From an uncultured Gammaproteobacteria bacterium (lineage in GTDB: Bacteria; Pseudomonadota; Gammaproteobacteria; Arenicellales; CAJQKF01): a stretch of DNA of 52,460 nucleotides. The position numbers were made by a program, and so were the translations under genes. This document shows positions 1-9,312 of the stretch, in pieces (the first letter of the stretch is position 1; every line of letters begins with the position of its first letter). A model generated the notes under the pieces. The model had not been told where the DNA came from. It saw only the letters and a program-made list of their open reading frames with translations, and did no database searches. The stretch is from assembly GCA_905478855.1 (NCBI GenBank), contig CAJQKF010000104.1, positions 1 to 52,460 of the forward strand. Direction: 5' to 3'.

Positions 1-2306
1 CAAGGATTCCTTCCTTTAAAAGAAATTTCGCGTAGCTATTTTCAAAACTTTCCGTCATCGACACCGATGGCCCAAGTAAAAATTAAGATGTTGTTAGCGA
101 AGGCCAGGAACTAATCGTTCAAGTAGATAAAGATGAGCGAAGCACCAAAGGTGCGGCTCTGACCACATTTATCAGCCTTGCTGGACGGTATGTGGTACTT
201 ATGCCGAACAACCCTAAGGGCGGCGGAATTTCACGACGCATATCCGGCTCCGAACGAGCTGAATTAAGAGATGCAATGGCAGGACTTGATGTGCCATCTA
301 GCCATGCATTAATTGTTCGCACGGCTGGAATTGGAAAAACCTCAGAAGAACTTCAATGGGATCTTGATTTTTTAGTACAGCTTTGGAAAGCGGTCGAGGA
401 AGCCGCTGGGGAACGTCCGGGGCCTTTCCTGATATTTCAAGAAAGCAATCTAATCGTTAGAACCTTGCGTGACTATTTGCGCGGAGATATAAACGAGATA
501 CTGATAGACGAACCCGGAGTTTTTGAACGCGCACAGAAGTTCATGACCCAGGTTATGCCAAATTCCAAAATCAAGCTAAGACATTACGAAGATACTGTAC
601 CGTTATTCTCTAGATTTCAGATCGAGCATCAAATTGAAACCGCCTATTCTCGGGAAGTACGACTACCTTCTGGTGGTGCGATTGTTATTGATCACACGGA
701 AGCGGTCGTCGCCATCGATGTTAACTCGGCGAAGGCCACCAAAGGCGGTGACATAGAAGAAACGGCTTTGCAAACCAATCTGGAAGCAGTTGATGAAGTG
801 GGCAGACAACTAAGAATCCGAGATCTCGGCGGACTTATTGTCATCGATTTGATTGATATGTCATCAACCAAGAACCAACGACTGGTGGAATCACGTCTAA
901 ATGATGCATTAAAAGCCGATCGCGCCCGAGTACAAGTCGGCAGAATTTCACGATTTGGCTTGTTAGAAATGTCTCGGCAACGACTAAGATCTTCAATAAG
1001 CGACTCCAACTATGTTGCATGTCCTCGTTGCGAGGGAACCGGAAGTATTCGAAGTGTTACGTCATCTGCATTAAGTCTGTTGCGAATTTTGGAAGAAGAG
1101 GCACTCAAGGAAAATACAGAAGCTATTCATGCACATTTACCGCTGAAAACGGCGACTTATTTGCTAAATGAGAAGCGCCATGAGCTAAATCAAATAGAAG
1201 GTCGTCTTGGTACATCGATTGTCATTTCGCCAACCAATGAGCTTGACTACCCACATTTCAGCATTCGGCGACTAAAAGCCGAAGATATGGATGAACTGGG
1301 TTCATTACCGAGTCATCGCATCCCCTTTACTCAAAGTGATGATGCAAAAGATGTAATCGATGCTGTTTACATTCCATTAGAAACACCGTCAGTAAATTTA
1401 GCTGATATAAAAGGCGCCACCCACCCAGAGAAAGAATCCAGCACGGAAGTGGAAAACACAGATACCGAGGATGGTATTCTCAAGCGAATTTGGAAAGCAC
1501 TAACCGGTGGTGAAAAAACCACTAGCAACGAATCTGAAGCAAATGATGAATCGGAGCAAAAGTCTAACCAAAGGCAAAACCAGAGACGTTCTAACAACGG
1601 CAACCAGAATCAACAGCGTCGTGGAGATAAGCGTCGTCCATCAAACAACCCGAATCAACGCCAAACACAAAATAATCAAGCATCACGGGGATCGAAACCA
1701 AACTCGCAGCAGGATCGTCGCCGCAAACCTTCAAATAATGAAGAAAATAAAGCTGATTCCACGAACACTAATCAACGGAATCAAAACAACAACCAGCAAA
1801 ATCGCAACAGCGATAAACCGCAAGGCGGTCAGGGACAGAATCGCAGGTCTCGCGGACGTAGACCAAACAATCAATCTGCATCTCGCGATCAATCTGACTC
1901 CTCCGAGAACCTGGGGAATACCAACGCCCCAGCTTCTGGTAGACAGCCTGAAAGAAGACCCAGGAGATCCAATCCTCAGCCTTCTGCTGAGAACAACGCG
2001 GTGGTTAATGACAACATTGGCAACCAAATCATCCCGGATAATAATCAAGGCAACCAGAGCGTTCCCTCAGAAAATATTGGTAATGTGAAGGAAACTAATC
2101 AGGGCAATGAAGGACGTGAACGAAGTACGACACGGACATCATGGAATCGCGGTGGCAATCGAAATCGCCGGAATAATTCTGGGTCGCGAGAACGACGGGA
2201 CAATACGAACGCAACAACAGACAGTCCGGCTACTTCAGCTCCAGCTACTACAGCTCCGGCAAGTAGCAGCAGCCCTGAAAAAGGCTCGTCCAAACCGGAA
2301 GATTAA
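1..2306 (+). CDS. rne: Ribonuclease E, 5'-truncated and frameshifted
   Basis: RNase E starts mRNA decay and processes rRNA and tRNA precursors on the inner face of the membrane. The gene enters from the left edge, so about 65 N-terminal residues are outside the window. Frame 1 reads the S1-domain stretch GFLPLKEISRSYF up to about position 86. The family alignment then continues in frame 3 (VSEGQELIVQVDKDER from position 93), so one base seems to be missing around 85-87. From 192 to the stop the frame is open and typical: MPNNPKGGGISRRI, the catalytic aspartate stretches VAIDVNSAKAT and GGLIVIDLIDM, and the Zn-link CPRCEGTG that holds the tetramer. From about 1500 onwards the protein is a low-complexity tail rich in Asn, Gln, Arg and Ser, which favours RNase E over RNase G. 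It converges on rlmD with a 13-base gap and no visible hairpin terminator. Confidence 0.93.
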
Positions 2307-2319
2307 CAATCTGACGTCG

Positions 2320-3627
2320 TTATGATCGCGTAAATAACGCGGTTGACTCGACATGTGCAGTGTGCGGGAACATATCAATGATTCCCGCACTCTCTAACCG
2401 ATACCCCAATTTGTTCACAAGAACGCCACTATCTCGCGCAAGTGTTGCTGGGTTACACGAGACATACAGGATCTTTTCCGGGTAAAACTTTGGGATTAAC
2501 TCACTAATAACGTAGCCCGCACCAGAGCGTGGCGGATCGAGTAGCACTTTATTATAGGACTTTAGCAACCCGGCATCATGGGGATACGAGTCATACAGAT
2601 CTGCGACAACATGTTTCACATTATTTAACTTATTACTTTGTGCATTGCGCTCAGCCTGATCAACCATACGTTGATTTAATTCAAGACCTAGAACCCGTTT
2701 AGCAATAGTAGAAAACGGTAACGAAAAATTACCAATACCGCAGAAAAAATCAACTATCGAATCATCTGAACTTACTTCCAGCAAATCTACCGCCTGTTTG
2801 ATCATCAACTTGTTGATTGTCCCGTTTATCTGAATAAAGTCAGTTGGGTTGTATTCAACCGCAATCCCAAATTCAGGAATTAAATAGGATGGCAAACGAT
2901 ATGGCATGGAGTTTGTAGCCACTTCTATACATACACCACCTGATTTCAAATATATTTTGAAATCAGGGTTATCTGCTAACCAACTCGCCAATAAATCGAT
3001 ATCACCATCAGAAAAAGGCGCAGAGTGTTCGAGTAATAGCGTACTCGTATATTCAGCACATGTTATTTCAAGTTGGTTAATATTTTTCTTATTTGCTAGT
3101 CCATTAAGAATCCGCTGAAGTTCTGGAAGTAACTGCGACGCTCGAGAGTCCATTACATGACAATGATTGATGGGAACAATTCCCGCGGCTTTATGCTGCC
3201 TAAAGCCAAAACGTAAAGAATTTGTTTTTTTACGCCACTGCGTAGCGAGGCGAATACGTCTTCGATAATTCCAAAACTGGCCAACGATAGGTTGCAGTAA
3301 AGTCGTTGGCTCGACATTACCTAAGCGACTTAGACTCTGGACAAGCGTATTTTGTTTAAAAAGCACTTGTTCCTCACTATCTAAATGCTGCATAGCGCAT
3401 CCACCACAATCCTCAGAATACTCGCAGCGAGGAGTAACACGTTTTGAGGATACTTCGACTACTGACAAAAGCCTGCCTATATTTTGTTTCTTAAAGCGTT
3501 TTTGATAAGAAAAATTAACGAGTTCGCCTACTAGTGCGCCCTCAACAAAATAAACTTCCTTATCAATTTTAATAATTCCACGGCCATCGTGCGATAAATC
3601 TTTTACGTACCCACTAAGCGCTTTCAA
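2320..3627 (-). CDS. rlmD: 23S rRNA (uracil-5)-methyltransferase RlmD
   Basis: This SAM-dependent enzyme methylates U1939 of 23S rRNA. The 435-residue length matches the E. coli protein (433). An N-terminal TRAM-like domain is followed by the [4Fe-4S] cysteines C68, C74 and C77 (CEYSEDCGGC) and a fourth ligand near C156. The methyltransferase domain has FCGIGNFSLP for SAM, DPPRSGA, the catalytic nucleophile C391 in SCNPATLARD and the general base E427 in HVESTALF. The start overlaps the stop of the upstream exonuclease gene by four bases (ATGA), so the two are translationally coupled. Assignment to RlmD rather than RlmC or TrmA rests on the TRAM domain, the Fe-S cysteines and the length. Confidence 0.93.
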   Translation of the reverse strand: MKALSGYVKDLSHDGRGIIKIDKEVYFVEGALVGELVNFSYQKRFKKQNIGRLLSVVEVSSKRVTPRCEYSEDCGGCAMQHLDSEEQVLFKQNTLVQSLSRLGNVEPTTLLQPIVGQFWNYRRRIRLATQWRKKTNSLRFGFRQHKAAGIVPINHCHVMDSRASQLLPELQRILNGLANKKNINQLEITCAEYTSTLLLEHSAPFSDGDIDLLASWLADNPDFKIYLKSGGVCIEVATNSMPYRLPSYLIPEFGIAVEYNPTDFIQINGTINKLMIKQAVDLLEVSSDDSIVDFFCGIGNFSLPFSTIAKRVLGLELNQRMVDQAERNAQSNKLNNVKHVVADLYDSYPHDAGLLKSYNKVLLDPPRSGAGYVISELIPKFYPEKILYVSCNPATLARDSGVLVNKLGYRLESAGIIDMFPHTAHVESTALFTRS

Positions 3628-4397
3628 CTGTTATCCCAGGCTTTAACAAACTCATTCAGGTGATCTCGGTTCATCCCAGCAAGGACCGCTCGTAATTCTT
3701 CGGTTGCATTATCGAATCCCGCTTGATCTAAATTCCCACGTATCAACTCCCACCTCAAATAGACCAGATAGGTATTTAAAACATCCGTTTCACAGTAGTT
3801 TCTAATATCTTGCAAACGACCATCATGATAGGCAGGCCACACAGAGGCACCGCTCATACCCAATTTCCCGGGAAAACCCAGCATCAAAGCTATATGTTCC
3901 AGAGAAGCATTAGCTCTTGGCTGGAAGCCGGCTAAAACATCCATTAAGTCCGTATGTCGCGAATGATATCGGTTAACATAATTATTCCATTTGTAATCAC
4001 GGTCAAGTTCTCCTTGATCCCAATACCTGCTGGCATCGACACCGTGCTTTAGACCACGATAATGGAGCACTGGCAAATCAAACCCGCCACCATTCCAGCT
4101 AACAAGGGTCGGTTGATATTTATCTACACCATCATAAAATCGCTGGATAAGCTCGGCTTCAGTCGACTCGAGTGAGCCTAACGACCAGACTTTGGTCGTT
4201 TGCTTGGTTTTAAATACAATAGAAATTGCAACAATTTGATGAAGATAATGGGGCAGAAATTCGGAACCTGTTTTCTGTCGTTGCTTTGTAAAAAGCACCT
4301 TCGCCACGTCGTCATCATTCAAGCCGTCCAACTGATAGATCTTTTTACCAAGTTCTATATCAGGTACCGTTTCGATATCAAAAACAAATAAGTTCAT
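3624..4397 (-). CDS. 3'-5' exonuclease of the PolB-exonuclease-like type
   Basis: This is a DEDD-superfamily 3'-5' exonuclease resembling the proofreading domain of family B polymerases but without a polymerase domain (the DNA_pol_B_exo2 type). ExoI is FDIETVPD (D7, E9), ExoII lies in SWNGGGFDLPVLHYR, and ExoIII ends in YCETDVLNTYLVY, so all acidic metal ligands appear intact. The 257-residue length is normal for the family. The physiological substrate is not known; single-stranded DNA is the usual guess. It is coupled to rlmD by an ATGA overlap, and 144 bases separate it from the PqqD-like gene upstream, so it may have its own promoter. Confidence 0.85.
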   Translation of the reverse strand: MNLFVFDIETVPDIELGKKIYQLDGLNDDDVAKVLFTKQRQKTGSEFLPHYLHQIVAISIVFKTKQTTKVWSLGSLESTEAELIQRFYDGVDKYQPTLVSWNGGGFDLPVLHYRGLKHGVDASRYWDQGELDRDYKWNNYVNRYHSRHTDLMDVLAGFQPRANASLEHIALMLGFPGKLGMSGASVWPAYHDGRLQDIRNYCETDVLNTYLVYLRWELIRGNLDQAGFDNATEELRAVLAGMNRDHLNEFVKAWDNS

Positions 4398-4462
4398 GTG
4401 TAGAGTAAATATATAAGACTAAAGGTTTGAGGTTTCAATTGATTAATTTTGAACTTCTGTAT

Positions 4463-4480
4463 CCAATGCGCGGTCATTGG
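4463..4480. repeat. Inverted repeat between PqqD-like and exonuclease genes
   Basis: CCAATG and CATTGG are perfect 6-base arms around a 6-base centre. It sits in the 144-base gap between two co-oriented genes. No T-run follows on either strand, so an operator or RNA hairpin is more likely than an intrinsic terminator. Six-base arms can arise by chance. Confidence 0.3.
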
Positions 4481-4541
4481 TTAAAATTAAATAATTTGTC
4501 CATCAATAGTGAGCTAAATCTTTATCTAGCATCATTAATAG

Positions 4542-4883
4542 TTATTCAGCCAGTGCAACGTTATTGGAATTAATTAGTGCACGTTCTTCAAGTAGATACT
4601 CTACAACACGACTAACATCTCTAGCCATATCTGCCCGCTCTACTTCAAAGGCATCGGCAAGCATATTAATGATATCACCAACACTGCGACTTTCCGTGCA
4701 TAAGCCCCAAATGATTGCACCGGAGTTATTTAGTTTTAAAACATGCTCGGTGTCACTCTCATCAGTAAGCAAATCACAACATGGAATTTTATCGTGCCTA
4801 AAACCGTCGTTTCTAATAGGTATCAAGTTCTCCGGCACTAAGGAATGCAATGATAATAGGAATTCCTTCGAATTTTCACTCAT
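4542..4883 (-). CDS. Stand-alone PqqD-like peptide-chaperone domain protein
   Basis: The 113-residue protein matches the PqqD fold: a small winged-helix-like domain that binds the leader of a ribosomal peptide and presents it to a radical-SAM or other maturase. The supporting pattern is a short strand region, then VLKLNNSGAIIWGLC, then SVGDIINMLADAFEV and a C-terminal helix ending VVEYLLEERALI. An AGAG-type ribosome site precedes the ATG. No radical-SAM gene, precursor peptide or HPr-kinase-like gene is nearby; the neighbours are recJ upstream and the exonuclease downstream. Its partner is therefore unknown. The family call is fairly safe, the function is not. Confidence 0.75.
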   Translation of the reverse strand: MSENSKEFLLSLHSLVPENLIPIRNDGFRHDKIPCCDLLTDESDTEHVLKLNNSGAIIWGLCTESRSVGDIINMLADAFEVERADMARDVSRVVEYLLEERALINSNNVALAE

Positions 4884-4958
4884 AATTTATCTCTTCGATA
4901 TTTTTTAGTTAATGTGATGTCGAATACATTGACTACTGCTATAACTCAGACAATCACT

Positions 4959-6701
4959 CTAAACCGGATTAATATGCTCGATAATTAACTGGGGATCAAT
5001 ACGCCCAGAGTACTCATTTACATCAACGCGATATACAGCATGAATTCGTGAAAACTCCTGATAAGACGCACCTGGAGAATCAAGAAACCTAAATTTAATA
5101 GCATTCACAACTTTATTACTCTGTTCTGAGCGCAATAACAATTTCAAATGAATTTGGCCTACCAAACGCTGTTCCAAAACTTGAAACACATTATCAAATA
5201 ACGGTTCTCCAAACCCTTGCCCCCAAGGCACAATAGACTTTAATTCCTGAATAAAGTCCAAATCAATAAATTCATCATGCAACGCGCCATCGGTCAGCAA
5301 TTCGTTAGCTGCTCGAATTGATGCCGTATGTGCGCTTAATACCTCACCCCACGCAGATTCAAATTCGGCAAAAGAATCTGCGCCAATACTTAAGCCAGCA
5401 GCCATCGCATGTCCGCCAAACTTCTGTATCAAACCGGGATATCCACTATCTATGTCGCACAATACATCGCGTATATGAACACCTTTCACCGATCGAGCAG
5501 AACCTTTTAATTGACCCGATGTTCCGCATGCAAAAACGACCGACGGCAATGCCCATTTCTCTTTTAACCGAGATGCCACAAGACCTACGACACCCTCATG
5601 CCATTCTCTATTATATAAACAAATACCGTTGGAATCCTTTCCTATGCTTCCTATTTTATCAAGAATTGAGGTTGCATCAGATGTCATGTGTTGTTCAATG
5701 GTTTTGCGTTCTTTATTAATACTATCTAACTTTTGCGCAAGTACTTTAGCTTCTCTGTCAGTTTCTGCAATTAAGCAATTAATGCCGATCGTCATATCTT
5801 CCAACCGACCAGCCGCATTAAGGCGGGGGGCAATTTGAAAGCCTAAATCCGAAGCGATTAACTGAGTTTGGTTTTTTCCAGACAAGTCCACTAATGCGCT
5901 GATACCTGGGCGACAGCGCCCTGCTTTTATGCGTTTTAGCCCTTGGTTTACCAGAATTCTATTATTTTGGTCTAACGCTACCAAATCGGCATACGTTCCT
6001 AAAGCAACAAGATCAAGGTAATCAGATATTTTTGGAATGGGTCGTTTTTTAAACCAACCCCGCTTCTCTAGGACTCTCCCGGTAACTGAAAGTACGTAAA
6101 AAGCCACCCCCACTCCCGACAAGTTTTTGCTCGGAAATAGATCCCCAGACGCATTCGGGTTAACGATAGCATCTGCACTGGGTAGCGTGTCTCCTGGTAA
6201 ATGATGGTCGGTGACAACAATCTGCATATGACGCGCCTTTGCGCTTGCCACACCTTCAATACTGGCGATTCCATTATCAACTGTGATTAATAAAGCAATT
6301 GGCGTATCGTCAAAAGATTCAACTAAGGCGGGAGACAAACCATATCCGTGAATGAAACGATCCGGTACAACAAAATCAACATGACTTGCGCCATATGCCC
6401 TTAACATTAACAACATAAGAGCCGTACTTGTTGCTCCATCGGCATCGTAATCACCAACAATACGAATTCCTGAGCCCTGCATCACATGTTCTGAAATTAT
6501 TGCAGCCGCAGTGTCAATGTCATTCAAAGTACCCGGATGTAACAAATCTCGATTCGAAAATTGCAAATCGTTTGCATCGGTGATTCCTCGAGTAGCAAGT
6601 ATCGTTGCTAAACGCGGATTCACGTTTTGGGGGCCAATCGCATCTGGCGATACGCGGCGCCTAATTTCCTTTCTGTTTACCTCAAACATGCATATTGCCA
6701 A
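4959..6701 (-). CDS. recJ: Single-stranded-DNA-specific 5'-3' exonuclease RecJ
   Basis: RecJ degrades single-stranded DNA 5' to 3' in RecF-pathway recombination, mismatch repair and base excision repair. The 580-residue length is normal. DHH-family metal ligands are visible: D84, D86 and D88 in GDYDADGA, D142 in VDNG and D165-H166-H167 in TDHHLPG. The DHHA1 region contains GGHAMAAGLSI, and a C-terminal OB-like domain follows. The start is only 12 bases after the gspM stop, so recJ is probably read from the secretion operon as well as from any promoter of its own. An internal ATG at codon 5 is a possible alternative start. Confidence 0.95.
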   Translation of the reverse strand: MAICMFEVNRKEIRRRVSPDAIGPQNVNPRLATILATRGITDANDLQFSNRDLLHPGTLNDIDTAAAIISEHVMQGSGIRIVGDYDADGATSTALMLLMLRAYGASHVDFVVPDRFIHGYGLSPALVESFDDTPIALLITVDNGIASIEGVASAKARHMQIVVTDHHLPGDTLPSADAIVNPNASGDLFPSKNLSGVGVAFYVLSVTGRVLEKRGWFKKRPIPKISDYLDLVALGTYADLVALDQNNRILVNQGLKRIKAGRCRPGISALVDLSGKNQTQLIASDLGFQIAPRLNAAGRLEDMTIGINCLIAETDREAKVLAQKLDSINKERKTIEQHMTSDATSILDKIGSIGKDSNGICLYNREWHEGVVGLVASRLKEKWALPSVVFACGTSGQLKGSARSVKGVHIRDVLCDIDSGYPGLIQKFGGHAMAAGLSIGADSFAEFESAWGEVLSAHTASIRAANELLTDGALHDEFIDLDFIQELKSIVPWGQGFGEPLFDNVFQVLEQRLVGQIHLKLLLRSEQSNKVVNAIKFRFLDSPGASYQEFSRIHAVYRVDVNEYSGRIDPQLIIEHINPV

Positions 6702-6713
6702 ATTGTAGAAATT

Positions 6714-7190
6714 TCACTGGGTCTGAACTAAAGTAACCCTAATATTGACTACGCCTTCACTTTCCCGAGATATGCTTGCAGCATCGACAGAAACCCCCTG
6801 GTCTCGAAGAACATCGAGCCAGTTAATCCACGGGTTAAATTGAACCTCGTTAAACCACACTCGAACAGCGCCATTTTGGGCAGGCTGCATCCTGGAAATT
6901 TTTTTTCTCAATCCAGACTGGGTTGAGGTTTTTTCCACAATAGTCAACAAAGGCAAGCGTTCGGCCGAGAGCGCATTTTTTACACCACTTTTAAGAGCGG
7001 CATTCGATTCGACCTGAGCTTGCATCCATGCTAAATCCGATTGCTTAGTTGGTACTTGAAGGCGCAAAACCGAAAGACGCTGATACCGGGGTTCAAGAAT
7101 AAATACATAAAGAATTGTAGCAATTAGAGCAAACAACCCCCAGCCTAGGAGTAATCGTTCGCGAGGGTTTAATCCAGTCCAGAAACTCAT
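6714..7190 (-). CDS. gspM: Type II secretion platform protein GspM
   Basis: This bitopic inner-membrane protein of the T2SS assembly platform partners GspL. The 158 residues comprise a short cytoplasmic start (NPRERLLLGWG), one membrane segment at about residues 13-32 and a periplasmic ferredoxin-like domain. Sequence conservation is low in this family, so position and topology carry the call. ATG overlaps the gspL stop by four bases. It is the last gsp gene of the operon; no gspN follows. Confidence 0.88.
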   Translation of the reverse strand: MSFWTGLNPRERLLLGWGLFALIATILYVFILEPRYQRLSVLRLQVPTKQSDLAWMQAQVESNAALKSGVKNALSAERLPLLTIVEKTSTQSGLRKKISRMQPAQNGAVRVWFNEVQFNPWINWLDVLRDQGVSVDAASISRESEGVVNIRVTLVQTQ

Positions 7191-8386
7191 GAATTATTGC
7201 CAAGTTGTATTTTAAAGCGACCGGTTACTTTTGTACCAAGCGAACCTGAAGACGTAAGCTCTACTTTGAGCACTCCACCTTGTTCGAATTTTCCCTTTAG
7301 GCTATCCAAGTCAGAAAATCGATTAACTGCACACTGTAAATCCAGCGCGCCTTCACGAAAACTTATCTCTTGAATTTCAGCACGACTCAAACGAATTGAA
7401 GGAGAAATCAATACCAATAATTGCTGAAACAGGTGATTTGTATTACCGCCCTGTTGTAACTCAGCAAGTTTTTGTCGGAATTGAATCTTGGCATTAACCA
7501 CTCGTTTCTCTGATGGAAAAGTTTCGGTAAGTAACGTAGACATTTCTCTTGCAAACTGCGAATTCATCGCTTCCAGTTGAACGTACTCATACCCGTCAAT
7601 GCCCAACTTTCCAGCCATAGCCATAACCAACAGAAGAATCGCTAACCTTAAGCCTGGCGTCCGAGCTCGCTTTTCTGTTATGTCACGTGTTTGTGGAAGT
7701 AGGTTTAGTACGTTTACACCCTTCTGCCAATGCTGAATCCATTCAGGAAATGTTGAACCGATCTTCCACTCCTTTACATCAGGAGACGTCTCACCAGAGA
7801 GCAGAAGCAATTGTTTCGCTAGTTTCCCGGAGTTAACCCCTGCGGCGTCTATCTTTGCTGCCGATTGATTCCACCAGATATCTACTAGCGTAGAATCGAG
7901 CGTTACACCAATACCACTAGCCCAATGAATACTCGTCTTACCTGCGGGTTGCGTTGCAATTGTGATATTTGTACGCGGATGTATGGGCAGTAGCTGATAT
8001 TCAGCAACTAGCCCAGATAATGCGAAGCCAGCATTAGCAAATTGTTCTTGCCAGAGACTAAGTTGTTTGCGGGACAAAACAGCCGCAATAACATTTTCTC
8101 CTGGATTCCAATTAAGTATTAAGAAATGAAAGGACTCGATCTCCTCACTAAGTTTTTCTTCCAAAGCAAAGGGTAAAGCTTGTTTAACCTTGTTACGGTT
8201 TCGACTAGGTATGGAAACTTCGTTGGTAACAAGAAACTCACCCGGTACCACCGCGTAGATTTCATCGGAACGCAATTTCGATGGAAGTTCGGCAAGGGAT
8301 TGAACTTCACCCTGCTGTTTCACCTTCCCCTGTCGTGATACTCGCGCCCAAAGAAACGGCGCCGCAGCGGATATATATGTTCTCAT
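7187..8386 (-). CDS. gspL: Type II secretion platform protein GspL
   Basis: GspL recruits the GspE ATPase to the inner membrane. The 399-residue protein has an actin-like cytoplasmic region (residues about 1-235, including PGEFLVTNEVSIPSRNR and QALPFALEEKL, typical of GspL), one membrane segment around LRLAILLLVMAMAG, and a periplasmic ferredoxin-like domain. It overlaps both neighbours by four bases (ATGA), which fits stoichiometric co-translation with GspK and GspM. Confidence 0.92.
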   Translation of the reverse strand: MRTYISAAAPFLWARVSRQGKVKQQGEVQSLAELPSKLRSDEIYAVVPGEFLVTNEVSIPSRNRNKVKQALPFALEEKLSEEIESFHFLILNWNPGENVIAAVLSRKQLSLWQEQFANAGFALSGLVAEYQLLPIHPRTNITIATQPAGKTSIHWASGIGVTLDSTLVDIWWNQSAAKIDAAGVNSGKLAKQLLLLSGETSPDVKEWKIGSTFPEWIQHWQKGVNVLNLLPQTRDITEKRARTPGLRLAILLLVMAMAGKLGIDGYEYVQLEAMNSQFAREMSTLLTETFPSEKRVVNAKIQFRQKLAELQQGGNTNHLFQQLLVLISPSIRLSRAEIQEISFREGALDLQCAVNRFSDLDSLKGKFEQGGVLKVELTSSGSLGTKVTGRFKIQLGNNS

Positions 8387-9312
8387 AAATAACCTCGTTT
8401 ACGGCTTATGACCGACACTGACTCGCGTGCCGCGTTTCTTGTTACGATGCTTTCCATATTTAAACCAAGGCGATCAATAGACACCTGACTGTTTATCTGA
8501 AAAAATTCGCTGGACAAACTTATCATGGGTTCTGCAGTAACATTAGCTTCGCCGGCAAGTTCCGGTCTTTGCAAGAATATTTCGATGCTTTCAAAACCGG
8601 TTTCACCTCTGGCATTCGCAAGAGATTCTGCGTCAGCAGCTGTCATCTGATCTCCCAAAATTTGCAATAATAATGGCGGACAGGTATTTACATTAATCTT
8701 AGTCACTTTAGCATTAGGAATAACGGTCACAAAAGGTGCTAGCAACTCAACAATTTCCGCAGTAAAACCTTGCACGTAAAGTAATTCGCCAAGATCTGCC
8801 ATTGATTGATTAGCCGCCCGGTAAGGCGGATCGTTAAGTTGGTATTCCAAATCTTCCGCACCGCCCGCATGAGTTCTTTGTTGATCCGAGTCAATCCAGT
8901 CTACAATAGCTTCAACCAGAGTTTCATCCAACTCCAACAACCTTAGCAAGCGTTTAAACGCAGGATACCATACCTTATCACGAGACGAGAGATTGTTAAG
9001 ATTGAAGCGAGAATGCAGGTCAGTAATAGTGGTTCGTAGCTTGCCGTCATTCACAGAGACCGGAGATCCCAGCTTATTCCAGTCTTCACCCAAATGATCC
9101 GTTTTACTCAATTTCAGATCTCTTTGTATTACTCGAGCTGCCCACTGCTCACTACCGAAAGCAAGCTGAGTCCCCTGTGTTATCGTCCGTTGATTCTGAG
9201 CGCGGCGGAGCAAGAGGTGATCTTCTTCAACCATATATACGGCAAATGTAGTAAGCAATGTCAATATGAACATTACAGAAAGTAAGGCTACGCCCACTTG
9301 ACTATAGCGCAC
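8383..9312 (-). CDS. gspK: Type II secretion minor pseudopilin GspK
   Basis: GspK is the largest minor pseudopilin; with GspI and GspJ it caps the pseudopilus. The N-terminus shows the pseudopilin signature QVGVALLSVMFILTLL, lacking the Glu at +5 as is usual for GspK, followed by the long alpha-helical insert domain and motifs such as INVNTCPPLLLQILG. No ATG is available. The frame is open from a TTG at 9324, but the GTG at 9312 has AGG six bases upstream and gives a short leader, so I prefer it (309 residues). Either way the start lies inside the end of gspJ. Confidence 0.88.
   Translation of the reverse strand: MRYSQVGVALLSVMFILTLLTTFAVYMVEEDHLLLRRAQNQRTITQGTQLAFGSEQWAARVIQRDLKLSKTDHLGEDWNKLGSPVSVNDGKLRTTITDLHSRFNLNNLSSRDKVWYPAFKRLLRLLELDETLVEAIVDWIDSDQQRTHAGGAEDLEYQLNDPPYRAANQSMADLGELLYVQGFTAEIVELLAPFVTVIPNAKVTKINVNTCPPLLLQILGDQMTAADAESLANARGETGFESIEIFLQRPELAGEANVTAEPMISLSSEFFQINSQVSIDRLGLNMESIVTRNAARESVSVISRKRGYL

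Noticed and set aside
80..95. Programmed -1 frameshift in rne
   Set aside because: The frame change would need slippage on ATT-AAG, which is not a slippery heptamer, and I see no stimulatory structure. A sequencing or assembly deletion is simpler.
1507..2088. Second long plus-strand frame inside the rne tail
   Set aside because: It is a shadow of the low-complexity tail; its product has no family features and the rne frame explains the region.
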